A DNA stretch of 64,000 nt from Alviniconcha marisindica (GCA_018857735.1 JABMCL010000337.1:48898-112897); one strand, 5' to 3'. Shown: positions 1 through 45,658, counted from the first letter of the stretch. A program made the numbers and translations. Notes: a model not told the origin generated them from the sequence alone.

Positions 1-256
1 CATGTAAATAAATACAGGGTACATAAACTCCACCAGAAGTGCATTTACAACCTCTTTATTGCCTGGCTCAGTAAATGATGGATCTGTTAAAGTAAACCCT
101 AAATTAGTAAATGGATCTGAAACAATGACCAAAGCTGGAATAGCATGAGATATGGTTCACGTGTATTCTGTGCTCACATGTATTCTCTTTGGTAAAATGA
201 GGTTCACAGTGGGGTTTTTGTTTGTTGTTGTTTTGTTTTGTTTGTTTTCAATGCAG
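1..256. other. Intron sequence with short dispersed repeat at the edge
   Basis: Bases 1-34 match 24051-24085 with few mismatches (shared core ATACAGGGTACATAAACTCC), and a related phrase occurs near 37965-37995. Nothing else is recognisable. Confidence 0.5.
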
Positions 257-304
257 CAGAGAACAGAGGCATGCTTTTCTGCTCTGATTGAAAAATTTGT
301 GCTG
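257..304 (+). CDS. ATG16L1: Tentative upstream ATG16L1 exon (N-terminal helix)
   Basis: A stretch after a pyrimidine-rich tract and CAG acceptor (254-256) reads QRTEACFSALIEKFVL and is followed by a possible donor GTCAGT at 305. The spacing of aromatic and aliphatic residues resembles the ATG5-binding helix of ATG16 proteins (human RQAFEEIILQYNKLL). The exon would end in phase 0, while the first secure exon at 996 needs two incoming bases, so at least one more exon would have to lie between them, in a region filled by a 65-bp minisatellite. That mismatch and the short length keep confidence low; it may be chance. Confidence 0.3.
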
Positions 305-329
305 GTCAGTAAACACTGCATCCCTGACC

Positions 330-970
330 TGATTTCATCCTGATGTGACCCTGTGCAGTTGACAGGCTGTTAAAATCCAGACACCAACTTGAGCTGATTT
401 TATCCTGATGTGATCCTGTGCAGTTGACAGGCTGTTAAAATCAAGAAACTAACATGAGCTGATTTTATCCCGAGGTGACCCTATGTAGTTGATCAGATGT
501 TAAAATCCAAACACTAACTTGAGCTGATTTTGTCCAGAGGTGACCCTATGTAGTTGATCAGATGTTAAAATTCAGACACAGACTTGAGCTGAATTTGTCC
601 TGAGGTGACCCTATGTAGTTGATCAGATGTTAAAATCCAGACACTAACTTGAGCTGATTTTGTCCTGAGGTGACCCTATGTAGTTGATCAGATGTTAAAA
701 TCCAGACACTAACTTGAGCTGATTTTGTCCTGAGGTGACCCTGTGTAGTTGATCAGATGTTAAAATCCAGACACTAACTTGAGCTGATTTTGTCCTGAGG
801 TGACCCTATGTAGTTGATCAGATGTTAAAATCCAGACACTAACTTGAGCTGATTTTGTCCTGAGGTGACTATGTAGTTGATCAGATGTTAAAATCCAGAA
901 ACTAACATGAGCTGATTTTGTCCTCAGTTCATGGTTGTTAAAATCCAGAAATTAACTTGAGCTGATTGTT
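330..970. repeat. 65-bp minisatellite, about 10 copies
   Basis: The phrase GAGCTGATTTTGTCC recurs at 391, 456, 521, 586, 651, 716, 781 and 846, exactly 65 bp apart, then at 63 and 50 bp in decayed end copies. The central copies are almost identical. The oldest-looking copies carry the phrase GTGCAGTTGACAGGCTGTTA, which resembles GTGCGGTTGACAGGACGTTA near 51950, so the array may have grown from a fragment of a dispersed repeat. Confidence 0.95.
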
Positions 971-995
971 CATTCTGTGGAGGACTTGTTTTCAG

Positions 996-33910
<32,915 letters not shown>

Positions 33911-34695
33911 GGGAAATGAACCATAATGAGGCTCATACTCCTACGTGCAGCTGAAGTGGAAAACAACCAACATAACAACAACAACAATAACAACCAGAAA
34001 ACACTTTCAGTGTTTGTGGGTAGACCCAAACTGATGATTCAAGCTGTGATGCTGCTGCTGTTGCATTATCACTTTCCACAAGCAACGTGAGACTGTGTGT
34101 GCGTGTGTGTGCACGAGAGAGAGAGAGAGTGCATTTCTTTATGTTATAGGTGTGTATGTGCTTGCATTTGTATTACAGATGAGTTTGTATCTATGTATGC
34201 TTGCATTTCTGTGTGTTATAAGTGTGTATGTGTGCTTCCAGTTGTGTGTGTTATATATGCATGGGCATTTTGCATTTTTATGTCATAGTTTGTGTATGGG
34301 TGGTTGCATTTCTGAGTGTTTTTGTTTGTGTAGTATGAATGTCTGTGTGTAGGTCCGGTGCATGTGATTGTATTTGCCCGTGTGCTTACTTGTGACTGTA
34401 TTTGTCTGTGTGCTTACTTGTGTGTGTGTGTGTGTGTGTGTGTATTTGATGTTTGTTGTAGGTGTGTGTGTGTGTGCATGTTATAGGTGAGTGTGTGTAT
34501 GTGCATGTGTTTGTGTTATAAGTGTGTGCAGTTGCAATTGTGTTTTGTATGTCAGGGAGAGGAAAGGATGTGTGTGTTACAGGTCATGTCAGGGAGAAAA
34601 AGGATGTATGTGTGTGTATTACAGGTCATATACAGGTCATATGATAGTTCAGTATGCATATTTGTAGACAGTTATGCATGCTCCTGTGTATGTGT

Positions 34696-34732
<37 letters not shown>

Positions 34733-35280
34733 CATAAAGGTGTTTGAGGTGAGAGCACAGAGTAAGTCTCTTCATGTTCTGTGAAAACCACTCAAACTGG
34801 GAAATGTCTATGTCCAGTAAATGGTACTTAAATCATTTTGATTGGACAGTGAAACGCAGTGATTTAGAGTGGAAACCACTGTTGTGTGTTTATAATGTGT
34901 GTCTGTGCATATCAGACAGTTACTACATTTGTTTCGGTTGTGTGCAAAGTGTGCATGTGCTTGTAACAGTTAATCAAATCTCATTTTGGGGGTCGTTTTT
35001 TTGTTGTATGTTTTCTTTTCTTGTTAACACCTCTTTCTTCCAACATGCTTGAAGCTACATGCACATGCAGCATGTTTGAATTGCACAGCAAGTTTCCAGG
35101 TGTGCTTGCCATGCAGTGCAGTGAGTTTGGGTACACCAGAGAATAGCGCTATACAAAAGTTATCTATTATTATTATTTATTATTATGCAGGTCAGTTCCT
35201 GCTTTTATGGACAGAAACAAGCTAGATCATCATCATCATGCTGTGTGAATCACGCTGAACCTGACAAGTGGACATCAGGA
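33911..35280 (+). other. ATG16L1: Probable ATG16L1 3' UTR and downstream TG-rich sequence
   Basis: Directly follows the ATG16L1 stop. From about 34090 to 34735 it is rich in TGTGTGTATGTGC-like imperfect repeats and two TG tracts, then unique sequence. The extent of the UTR cannot be set. A phrase GAATAGCGCTATACAAAAGT with ATTATTATT (about 35143-35185) resembles SINE/LINE tails also seen near 38300 and 63140. Confidence 0.4.
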
Positions 35281-35284
35281 TCGA

Positions 35285-35770
35285 GTAGAAATCTTCTTGA
35301 GATAGACTCCTTTCAGACAAAATTCTGCTTAAAGACACAATTCTTTAAAAAGAAAATGTTAAAATATGCTTACAACAATCTCCTTTGAGGTAAAATTCTG
35401 CTCAAGACAAACTGCTTGAGATGAAATTCTGCTGAGGACAGATTCCTGTAGATAAAATTCTGCTTTAAGGTGAAAATTCTGGTACACAGTTAAAGACAGA
35501 TTCTTTTGCAACAAAAATATGCTTTAGGACAAACTTCTTTAATCCAAATATATGTTGGAAGCAAATTGCTTTGACTAGTTTTAGACAAACACTCTCTTTT
35601 GACAACATTTTGCTTTCTGCTTAAGACAAACTTTTTTCTTTTCTTTTTAAATAAAAGTTTTGCTTAGGACAAAATTCTTACAGCCAAAGTTGTGCTTAAC
35701 ACAAACTGAGACAAACGCCTGCTTAAGACAAGCTCCCTTGATACAAAATCATGTTTGTGACTGGCCCCCC
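35285..35770. repeat. Degenerate repeat of ACAAAATTCTGCTTAAGACAA type
   Basis: Variants of GACAAAATTCTGCTTAAG and GACAAACTCCTTTGA recur every 35-50 bp about ten times. An AATAAA lies inside at 35650-35655 and could serve as a polyadenylation signal for the upstream gene. Confidence 0.75.
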
Positions 35771-36192
35771 AAGACACAGTTATGTGCAGGACAGCCTCCT
35801 GCTGGATGACATCTCCCTGCCGTGCCACTTCCTCATGTACCGTTTTTGTTGTTGATGTTTTGCTGCCCATTTCTGTCAAGAGGAATTCATTTTGATAGAC
35901 CTAGGCACAGATTCTTCAGTGTTTCTCTGCACTTCCGGGCGCCGAGTCCAGTCTGTTTTAGGCACTCTTTCTTTCATAATAATGTAGATATGCCGGCCCT
36001 GATCATCGGGGAACTGACTCTACAGTGATGCGACCATTATAGTCACCTGCTTTTACTGTTTTCTGGGTTATTTTAGTCTTTTCATAATCCACCGAACTTT
36101 GACATGGGCTACTTGTTCTTTAGCGTGTGTATGTGACCCTCTCTCCCTTTCTCTCTCACCTGTTGGTTGAAATGTTGCTTTACGTCCACAGA

Positions 36193-36424
36193 AACCGTAG
36201 GACGTCCACCTCGACTTTCACACAGCTCTCTCCTTTTTCTTGTCTCTTTTTATGTGTGTGTGCACGTCTCGTGTAAAGATTGGAGGTGCGTTTTGTAGAG
36301 TCTGCACAAACCGTAGGACGTCCACCTCGACTTTCACACAGCTCTCTCCTTTTTCTTGTCTCTTTTTATGTGTGTGTGCACGTCTCGTGTAAAGATTGGA
36401 GGTGCGTTTTGTAGAGTCTGCACA
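36193..36424. repeat. 116-bp perfect tandem duplication
   Basis: AACCGTAGGACGTCCACCTC ... GTAGAGTCTGCACAAA occurs twice in succession with no visible difference. The start overlaps a SINE-tail phrase (TTTACGTCCACAGAAACCGT), also found inverted near 22300. Confidence 0.95.
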
Positions 36425-36911
36425 AAATTTTGACTCCGGAGAAATCTCAGGTAAAGCCTAGAACGTAATGTAGCCGTGACCCCTCCGTACGGTGGCCACG
36501 CTCTGTCCTGCTGAACTCTGGCTTTGTAGGGCCAGTGCTGTCGCTGTGCGACACCCTCTGTCCTTCAGGGGAAGGAGTGGACGTGAAAGGTGACGCCGTG
36601 TCGGTATGCGGAGGGCTCCCTTGGTGATCTTTCTCGTGCCAGTAGCCCACCCACCCCTGCGCCCTTCCTCTCAATTTTTGTTCTGGCAGTGAGGATTGAA
36701 CCCTGGACTATCGCATGTTACAGTGAGCTTGGTACTGTGAAATGGGTACCTGAAAACGAGGCAATGGTTGTGTGGTGTGTGTGTGAGAGAGAGTTGACCA
36801 GATCTGTGATTTTATCTCCCTCCCCATTCCCCCGCCCCCTTTGCCTTTACTTTGCATGTTTTGTTTCCAGTCCACGACATCGGACACAGCTGGTTGTTCC
36901 AGTGCCGGTTA

Positions 36912-37214
36912 GTAAGTAAACATGGTGCTTAACGTCCACAGAAACCATAAGGCTTATTAGGGACGGGGGGAGGGGGTATGGAGGTGGGGGGGAGAGGTAG
37001 ATTATACACCTATCGCTACACTGTCACCACCAGAATGATTCCTGCATTAAGAGGGACAGCAATGAGAGCCATTTTAATGTTTCAGTAGGAAGTGATGGAC
37101 AAAGTCACAAGACAGTGTCCACAAACCACAACCTTTTTGAAGAGAAAGGAGAGCCGAAGCGGTATCGAACCGACCAACCTAAAGCCTTACCGCTAGGCCA
37201 AACCGGCTCACCGT
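36912..37214 (-). repeat. tRNA-derived SINE, family A, copy 2 (complete)
   Basis: On the minus strand it begins GAGCCGGTTTGGCCTAGCGG (A box) with B-box GGTTCGATACC, and ends with GCCTTATGGTTTCTGTGGAC and a tail ending ACCATGTTTACTTAC. It is the most complete copy here and defines the family at about 300 bp. Confidence 0.88.
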
Positions 37215-38920
37215 GCCGGGTTGAGGCATGGCAGGTGTAAAAAACTGGAGGAGCATTGCGGAAGAAGGGGGTGTTGGAGTCAGTGGTGTGGACCATCGGA
37301 CACCGGCAGTCATTCCTCGTGAAGACCTTGATTCTGACACCAGTGTTGCTGTTACTGGTTAGACTTGGGCACCGCGCAATTGTCTCCTAAAATCTATTTC
37401 CTCTGACGTCAGTGTGCATAGTTGTAACTGATTAAATCGCCCCAAGACGTCAGTTTCAAAGCAAGCAAGCGCACACACACCGACTTGCGAGCGCGAACAC
37501 ACACCACACACACAAAGGGGGACAACCATACACAGAATGGGACAACCATACACAGGGGGACAGCCATATCGTGCCTGTGGCATTATGATTGAGCTAGCAG
37601 TCACAATTCTCTCTTGCCCACTGCTATATTCTGTATCGTATATTAGGCTTGCTGTTGGAAGGAAGCGAGTAGGGGGCTGTGGACTGATCTCATCGGTGAT
37701 CAGGTATGTTGATCACGGATGTAATTGTAACGTTGAGGCAAAAAGCCCAGATCCACAGCCACACCGGTCCAATGTACAGCTTGACATTTGTACTGGGGAT
37801 GGGGAAGGGGGTAACCCATTGTCCAGCGTTTGGTTCAAAGTTTTAAAAAAAATCAATCATCAAACAAGGGGAGTTAATTAGCACACGAAAGACATCACAC
37901 GAACACAACATAGACCCGAATCGCCTACGGAAGCTCTCACGCAGCATGTGAGTAATGAGAAGGTACATGGTACGCGTTGTACATGAACTCCACCAGAACA
38001 TCTCGTTACCGGAGGCGATTCTGGTCTTTCTTGTTGTCTTCATGTGACATCTTTCCAGCGCAAAGTTAACTGCCTTTGTTGATTCTACATCAGCGCATTA
38101 GGCCTCATACTGTATCGGGTAATAAAATGGGTTCAGTTTCATTTGCCGGGGGGGGGGGGGGGGGGGGGGGGGGACGCAGAGGTCAGATCCAGCCCACAGT
38201 CTTGCCGACTGTGGGCTGGATCTGCGTCAGAGGACTGATATTTTCGCAACAGTCAGTCACATACGAGCGCAGGGCACAGTGGGTCTACTCTGAAGCAGAG
38301 AATAGCGCTACAGTTGCCATTGTGAAGTGCTTCGGGCACATCTCGAGAGGAGGCGCACGACAAGTGTTCAAATAAAAATTGAAAAAGACACGGGATTTGT
38401 AGAAATGTGCAGAAAGGACGTTGTAATGTTAGCTTTGAAAGATGATTGTAACGTGTGTTCAAGTACATGTATCCTTATTTCTCCCTGACTGAAAGAATCC
38501 TCCGTCGCCTCTCGTCTCTATCTCGCCCCCTCCTCTCTCTCTCTCTCTCTGGGTTTTTCCAGGGTTTCCGCTAGTATTTTCAGCAATGGCTTTTTAGGTG
38601 GGCAGCTGTTAAATTTACCGGTCTTGTTCAAACTTTATCGATGGCGATATTTATCCACACAGAGACCAGAAATAAGCATATCGGGTCTTGCAGGCGGTCT
38701 TGAGTTACAGCACTTTACATTGACGTAAAAAGACAAGGTGAGGCGTATGCACAGACTCGTCATCGCTGTGAAAACACCGAGTGTTTTACTTTTCCGGGGA
38801 TCACCAGCTTTTATGGTGACCTCTTTCTTTTTTGTGGTTGTTTTTTAATAAGATAAGATTGTTTACTGTCCATGCTAAAATCGTACGCGGAAATTTGTCT
38901 CTTGTCTGCACATTATGTAA
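37215..38920. other. Intergenic, unassigned
   Basis: Holds a short repeat shared with 24015-24085 and 1-34 (about 37864-38000), a poly-G run of about 27 (38147-38173) followed by a small inverted repeat (GATCCAGCCCACAGT / ACTGTGGGCTGGATC, 38187-38223), and a CT tract at about 38533-38550. Confidence 0.6.
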
Positions 38921-38925
38921 CATTA

Positions 38926-39150
<225 letters not shown>

Positions 39151-42090
39151 CGTAATTTACGGACAAGCAGCAATCACATCAGGGGATCTGGCATAAAATT
39201 ACTGTCAGATATATAAAGGCAACTTAAAAGACTCATTAAACGCATACAGTAAACCTCACATTTCCAAGACACTCGTACATATACACAGTTGTAAAATATT
39301 TACCCCCCCCCCCCCCCCCACACACACATCAATCCCCCATTCCACCCCACTCTCACGCACATACGCTCCGCGTCCAAACGCGCTTTCGCATCACACACGC
39401 GTATGGACCATGCGTTGTACTATGAAGCAAGTTAAAGATCTATAACAATTGTCATTAAAAACATGCCCATCATCATTATAAACTGTCTGATATCTAAATA
39501 AAAGTTTTGATTAATCCACATTAGCTATTAGCCTAAATATCAAAATATGTGTTATCCTGAAGGAAGGAAGAATACGTTGTTTCACTGACACCCCCGTCAC
39601 AATTTACCAGCCAAAACCGACAGTTACCGGTCTAGCGGAACACCTGTTATGTACGAGGTGCTTGGGTGTGTGGGGGTGTTTCAGCACGTGTGTGTGACAT
39701 GCAGACGTGTGAGCATGCATGTAGTGTGGGTAGTCATGGTAGTGCACACGCGTCTGCATTCTGTGCCATAGGCACCTGAAAGGCGTTGGTAACACCTGAA
39801 ACGGATCACAATAAGAACAGGAGACTTCTGATCATTTCGACATGCCAGTCGCTCTGCCCCCCCCCCCCCCCCCCCCCCCACCACCACCACCACCACCACC
39901 ACGTCCTCGTATGTCAAGTGTCTTTGGTATGGACAGATAGAATGTAAGGACTGAAAGGAGAGATTGAAAGAAATCCACACAAAACTTCCAACCCCCTGTT
40001 GAAGGATTGTACAGATGCCATTTTGTAATTTTTGTCGTGCTGTGTACCTGTATGTGTATCGTGAACAGAACGGGGGCGCGGATGCTGTGGCTGAATGTGA
40101 TAATGATGGGATATTTTTGCTAATTGTCTTCTGCGAACAATACGAAAATGTTGAACTTATACTGTTTGGTGTGTCATTGTGTTCCATGTGAGTGTGTGTG
40201 GATTTGGGTGCGTGCGTGTTTTTGTGTATTGTTGTTTTTGGTGGTGGTGTGTCTGTTAGTTAATGGGGACTGAATAGAATGTTCATACGGTTGGTCGAAA
40301 ACAAGGTTTAGGTAGAGGTATGCACACCCCTGCCACGCATTCGATTTCGTGACCTGCCGAGACCTAACTCATCACGTTAAAAAACAAAACAAAAATTGTT
40401 GACTGCTAGCGTTCTGAAACAAGATCAAAAACTTGCAGAAGATTAAAAAGATGACTTACAATTAGACAATACAAAATCTGCTCAGATTTCAGTGACAACA
40501 CATTTTTCAAGCAAGAGATGGTACACTGCCAAACGATGATAGGAATGAAATTGGATCTTCTTTACTTACAGTTGGTGGGGGTCTGGGTGAGAAAACTGGA
40601 AAACTGTTGGAAAGATCATCATCATGCAAGTTAAGAATGGCATATGAGGATGGATCTGTCACTGGGTGGTTGGTTCTGGATATTCAAACGTGAAGGTTAG
40701 AATCATTCAAAAGGCGAAAAACGAGTCATCCAATTGCAAGTCGAAGTCTGTTAATTAGAACTGTTTACGTCACACATCACATTTAACAACAACGACAAAA
40801 CTGCAGCAAAAAAAACAAACTAGAACAAAAAGTGATGTTGAAGGAACTGTGAAGGTTGGTAAAGAATTCCTGGCACGGTATGTGAAGCATGCACGGTTGT
40901 ATTCTGAACAGCTCCTTTCGCGACGGACCTTCCAGAGCGTTCGGCGAGATGAGGAAACCCCCGGGTGGGGGGGTGGAGCATAAAGGCAAACGCTTTGCAA
41001 ACACTCGCGTCAGTATCATTAAACAGTTGGAAAGAACTTCCCAAGTTTTCTCACCCGCTACATGGAATACAAATAAGCATGCCTTGCTCAATGATGAGAG
41101 CCAGCCTTTCTGGGTCTAAGAATACCTCCGTGAAACAGTCGAGAGAGAAAGCGTGAACTCGGTACAACACCAGTTAATCAAGGTCATCAAAACACGTACG
41201 GCACGTGAAAACACTTCCTCCAGCCTCTGATATGCACAAGTCAGTCTAGTTTAAGAGTGTCGTGCGCTTTGGTTTACAAAGCCGTGACCCGACTAGGCTG
41301 ACTCCGACGCAGGCTTCCCGTGAGAAACAAGGTTTTCGTGAATACTGCACGCAGGCGAGTACCGCCAGGCGAGTACCGCCAGGCTTGCCTTTGCCACTCT
41401 AGCTGTTTTTGCATTGTCACGTTACAAACGAGGCCGGTAGCTTAATCCTGTCGTTCTTTGCAAAGATCACACAGGTGTGTTTTGCGAGTCTGATGTGTGT
41501 CGGCAGTTCTTATACATGTGCTTTTATGTGTTTGTCAGTCTTCAGTTCCTAAAGCGGACCCGTAACATGTGACGTTTGACCTCCAGTCTTCGCCATGCAG
41601 TAGGTCAGGCAAATTATGTAACTTGCAAGTGTGCACGCGGGTGAATGGGCGCACTTGCTGCGACGTTTTGCGCTCCGATCGTGTGAAGATTTACGAGTGA
41701 GTGTGTTCGTGTCTTCTTCTCCCCTCTCTCTCTCTCTCTCTCTCAAATCAGTGTGGGTGCCACACATAAAGAACAAAGATAGTGTGCATATGTAAAAGAT
41801 CAACACTTAAAAAATACGCAACAACACGTAGTTGTATCGCACACATCAGAATATACAATAAACACAAGCATAACCATCACTATTCTCATCCTATCCCTTC
41901 ACCACCACCCCCCCCCCCCCCCCCCTCCCCCGTATCAAATAATAACGCACTGAATGAATCTCTTTGAGCGTACTGAAATAAACATCTGAGTACAGAAACA
42001 GGCACCAAGACTGACTGCATTGCCAAGATCAGCGTGAAAGTGGTTTCAGCAGCTGCGGCTTTTCCCACATAGTACCTGTATATAACAGTA
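39151..42090. other. Intergenic, unassigned
   Basis: Contains C runs (39303-39319, 39857-39879 and 41909-41930), (CAC)n at about 39880-39902, a foldback-family fragment near 40400-40500 (TTGACTGCTAGCGTTCTGAA), a short GCGAGTACCGCCAG duplication near 41355-41380 and a CT tract at about 41723-41744. No gene recognised. Confidence 0.5.
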
Positions 42091-42093
42091 ACC

Positions 42094-42200
42094 AACACAC
42101 AGCAGGTTATGACTGAACACCTTTTTTTCAATCAATAGGACAAGGCACACAGCAGGTTATGACTGAACACCTTTTTTCAGTCAATAGGACAAGGCACAAC
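42094..42200. repeat. About 52-bp tandem duplication
   Basis: CACACAGCAGGTTATGACTG ... TCAATAGGACAAGG occurs twice, with one substitution and one T-run difference. Confidence 0.9.
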
Positions 42201-42236
42201 GTGCAGTTTGGGACAGAATTGCCTTTGTACGTGACT

Positions 42237-42430
42237 CTGATTCGAAGAAGAAGAAAAAGATGCCGGGGGAGAGAGCTGGCAAAACCACTTATTTGCATGC
42301 GCTGTAGTTTGGTGGCGAAACAACAAAGTTCAGAAAGGCTAACTATTATAGGATTTTAACGTTCTGTCAGTTGAACTAAGAAAGAAAAGAGGGTCACTTA
42401 GCTGATAATAGGATTTATCATTCTGTCGAC
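42237..42430. repeat. Segment A of a local duplication
   Basis: Near-identical over about 190 bp to 43195-43387 (starting GATTCGAAGAAGAAGAAAAA and ending TTTATCATTCTGTCGAC). The only differences seen are single bases, so the duplication is recent. Confidence 0.93.
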
Positions 42431-42854
42431 CGCAGAGGATGACCTCAGGATGAAAAGAAAGGGTTGGGGGGGGGGGGGGGGGGGGGGGGGGACTAGGTAA
42501 GCCGAGAGGGAAGGAAGGCAGTAGAGGGACAGGCAACACCCCAAAAATAACATCAAACGTGTACGACCCTGTGCCGTTGCCCGGATGCTAAAATCCCAAA
42601 AGTAATTAACGAATCTCCAGCTTGTGCGCGTTAAAAAAAAAAAAAAAAAAATCGAAATATTAATCCCTACTCGATTACATACGTTCATAATCCCTATATG
42701 TATTGTACATCATATGTGTTGGTCAGACATGTACTTGTGATTTAATAGACTGTGCTTTGGTGTTGTACTGATTACTCTAGGAGAACTTGCCTCAGAGTAT
42801 TTTTCATTTGTAAATTAAGTGAACTGAAAATATTGAGATGTGCTTATAGGTTAT

Positions 42855-42895
42855 CAGCCTGCCTGTGTTGTTTGTCACATACACCTGTGTAGTCA

Positions 42896-42967
<72 letters not shown>

Positions 42968-43088
42968 TACACAACACACACACACGCCACATCCTGAACT
43001 GAACCGGATTTCTGGGTAGCTTGTTTATTTGTTCAGGTGTTTAACAGGTGTTTGACATTATTTTTGTTGCTTATTCTGTTTTTGTTTT
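42855..43088. repeat. Segment B of a local duplication (flanks a CA/CACG tract)
   Basis: CCTGCCTGTGTTGTTTGTCA ... (GCAC)n(AC)n ... CCACATCCTGAACTGAACCG ... TTATTTTTGTTGCTTATTCT is repeated at 44243-44487 with different microsatellite lengths. Confidence 0.92.
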
Positions 43089-43194
43089 GATCTGGGGGGT
43101 TTTGCCATTTCGAAAAAAATCCAACAACTATTTTCATGTATATATAACTTCCGTTGCGCTTCATCTGGTCTTTCTTTATTTCTCGTGATCTCTC

Positions 43195-43387
43195 TGATTC
43201 GAAGAAGAAGAAAAAGATGCCGGGGGAGAGAGCTGGCAAAACCACTTATTTGCATGCGCTGTAGTTTGGTGGCGAATCAACAAAGTTCAGAAAGGCTAAC
43301 TATTATAGGATTTTAACGTTCTGTCAGTTGAACTAAGAAAGAAAAGAGGGTCACTTAGCTGATAATAGGATTTATCATTCTGTCGAC
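43195..43387. repeat. Segment A' of the local duplication
   Basis: Second copy of segment A. The order A-B-A'-B' implies one tandem duplication of a block of about 0.96 kb or more, with later insertion or deletion between A' and B'. Confidence 0.93.
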
Positions 43388-44242
43388 TGATGCTGATGAT
43401 GTGTCCTCAGACGTCGGGCTGACAAAAATGCCTACTCGTATTGCTTTCCCCCTTCTAGCGGTCTCTTTAACTTTGTAATGGCGTTGTCCCTCCGCTGTCA
43501 CTTTGTTTCCTACCCTTCCCGTCCGCAGCACCCCACTGCTGGGGTCATTTCCGTCCCATTGTTGGCATGTGACTCCCAGTCCCAGTGAGTGGCCAGCCTC
43601 ATGCATACGGGCGATCAAAACAAATCAGCAAACTATCAGCAAAACTCCGACTCACTGCATGTCCCGGTTAGAGGTTATAAACTAACCTACTCCAAACTCT
43701 TTTAGAGAGAGAGAGAGATCACACAACGTATTTATTTTCACCTTCATCAACGGACGTTCAAGTTGTTTTCATGATTGGGCCCCTGAAAAACAGAATTCTC
43801 TCGGGATGACCTTGATGAACTAAAAATAAAAACGAGGATCGACGCTTGCCGTCAAGCACACACACAAGCCGGGTCCCGGCTTTGTGTGTGTGGTGTGTGT
43901 GTGTGTGTGTGTGTGCGAGAGCGCACGTCTCTCTCTCCCCCTCTCCGTGTGGCGTGTTTGCGAGAGAGAGGGAGGGTAGTACGATCACTGATTTATTTTT
44001 TAAACTCGGTTCAGCAACACGCACGATGAATACACCCGGTGACCACTCCTAGGTTGAGATTTAAAAATCCTAGTCACATAATAGGCTTCCACTGACCTGA
44101 ATGATGACAAGAAAAACTATGTAGGCGACTCTTCAGTAGCACCCCGGTAGAGGGTGGGAGTGTTTGAGAAAGCACGTTTCGACGGAAAGAAGACTGGTCT
44201 TGGCGCCAAGAATGAAACTGAACCCAGATCGTCTTGATCTGC
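43388..44242. other. Intergenic between A' and B'
   Basis: Contains TG and GA microsatellites (about 43880-43975) and otherwise unassigned sequence. Confidence 0.5.
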
Positions 44243-44343
44243 CTGTGTTGTTTGTCACATACACCCGTGTAGTCACGCACGCACGCACGTACGCACACAC
44301 ACACACACACACACACGTGTACACAACACACACACGTGTACAC

Positions 44344-44406
<63 letters not shown>

Positions 44407-44487
44407 CACATCCTGAACTGAACCGGATTTCTGGGTAGCCTGTTTATTTGTTCAGGTGTTTGACATTATTTTTGTTGCTTATTCTGT
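44243..44487. repeat. Segment B' of the local duplication
   Basis: Second copy of segment B with a longer CA tract interrupted twice by GTGTACACAAC. Confidence 0.92.
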
Positions 44488-45658
44488 AGCACACAAGGAC
44501 CCGGAACAAGCGGGTGCATAATTTCTGCACACCCGCATTTGACCAGCATTTGGCTGGCGACAGTGGGGGCCCAACAGTGGGAGTGGGGATGGAGTTTCTG
44601 TTTCGCACAATGGCATGGTCAGTAGGTAGAAAACGAGTTATTATTTGCTAGAAGGGTCAGAAAGAGGCAAACAGAAAACGATAAGATTTATTTTTACTGA
44701 TACTAATAAAGCTTTACGGAAATTGTCCGTCTCTAAGACATGATTGTCCTACATGTAGGAGACGATGGCCCTTTCTTCTGCTTGAAAGGACGAGAAACGG
44801 CCATCCTCAGACAGACCAGCATTGTACCAGGTTTCAAAGGCAACGCTTGGTAAAACTCTGGGAAACGGGGCGGAGCGCATGCGCGCTTTCTAGAGCGCGC
44901 AAGTGCTACCATGAGCTGAATGCAACCAAATTAATTAAAACTTCTAAATCTGTCTTTTTTAGGCAGGTGTGTTGGGTGAGTGTGGGAAAGGAGGGGGGGG
45001 GGGGGGGGGGGCTATGTTTAAACCGAATGAAGAGGGTGATTGTTTCGTGTGTTATATGTCTTGCAGAAAGCAAATATTTCAAGACACAACATAGCTTGCG
45101 GATGGCTGATTCCAACTAAGCAGATCACAATACAGCTTTGCATGCCTTGCCAACGGCCAGGAATGTCCTCCTGTCTGGATTCTCATCTTGCCATCCTATT
45201 CATTTTGTCCCAGTCTTTGACCACAATCGTCTTCCAGTCTGAATTCGGCCTATACAACTTGTTCAGCGTCATTCTTTGTCCCAGTCATCTTTGACCACAG
45301 TCGTCCTATCTTCCCGTCCGACGGAATTCGACTAGCGGCCTAGCCAGCCTATTTGAAACCTGGGCTTGCCATACCCTGCACCTACAGCGCGTGCTTACCG
45401 CAGCTTCCTTCTGTGTCCCAGCCGTCTTTGACCCAAGACAGCGCGTTCCAGGAACAACGAAGGCGAGTTTCACGTGTGATCCGGGCCTGGTGACCTTGTA
45501 CTGCGCCTTGATATCACCTTAGCGGTTGACTGGACGTGAAGTAACCCATCTTCTGCCATCTCTGTTCACATCTGACCCAACAGTGGCTCCATAGACTGTC
45601 AGCGGCGGAGGTCTTAATTTGTATCCAGGATTCCCAACGATTCCCAACTACGCTCAAA
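44488..45658. other. Intergenic, unassigned
   Basis: A G run lies at about 44993-45010. CTTTGTCCCAGTCATCTTTG and relatives occur three times (about 45208, 45275 and 45413). GCGCATGCGCGC at about 44876 resembles an NRF1-type palindrome but has no gene context. Confidence 0.5.

Noticed and set aside
330..970. CRISPR-like array
   Set aside because: Units are directly adjacent 65-bp tandem copies with no unique spacers, in an animal gene intron.
39681..40187. 168-codon minus-strand frame
   Set aside because: It crosses C-run and CAC simple repeats and shows no known domain.
44870..44900. NRF1-like GCGCATGCGC as a promoter element
   Set aside because: No gene, transcription start or exon can be placed near it.
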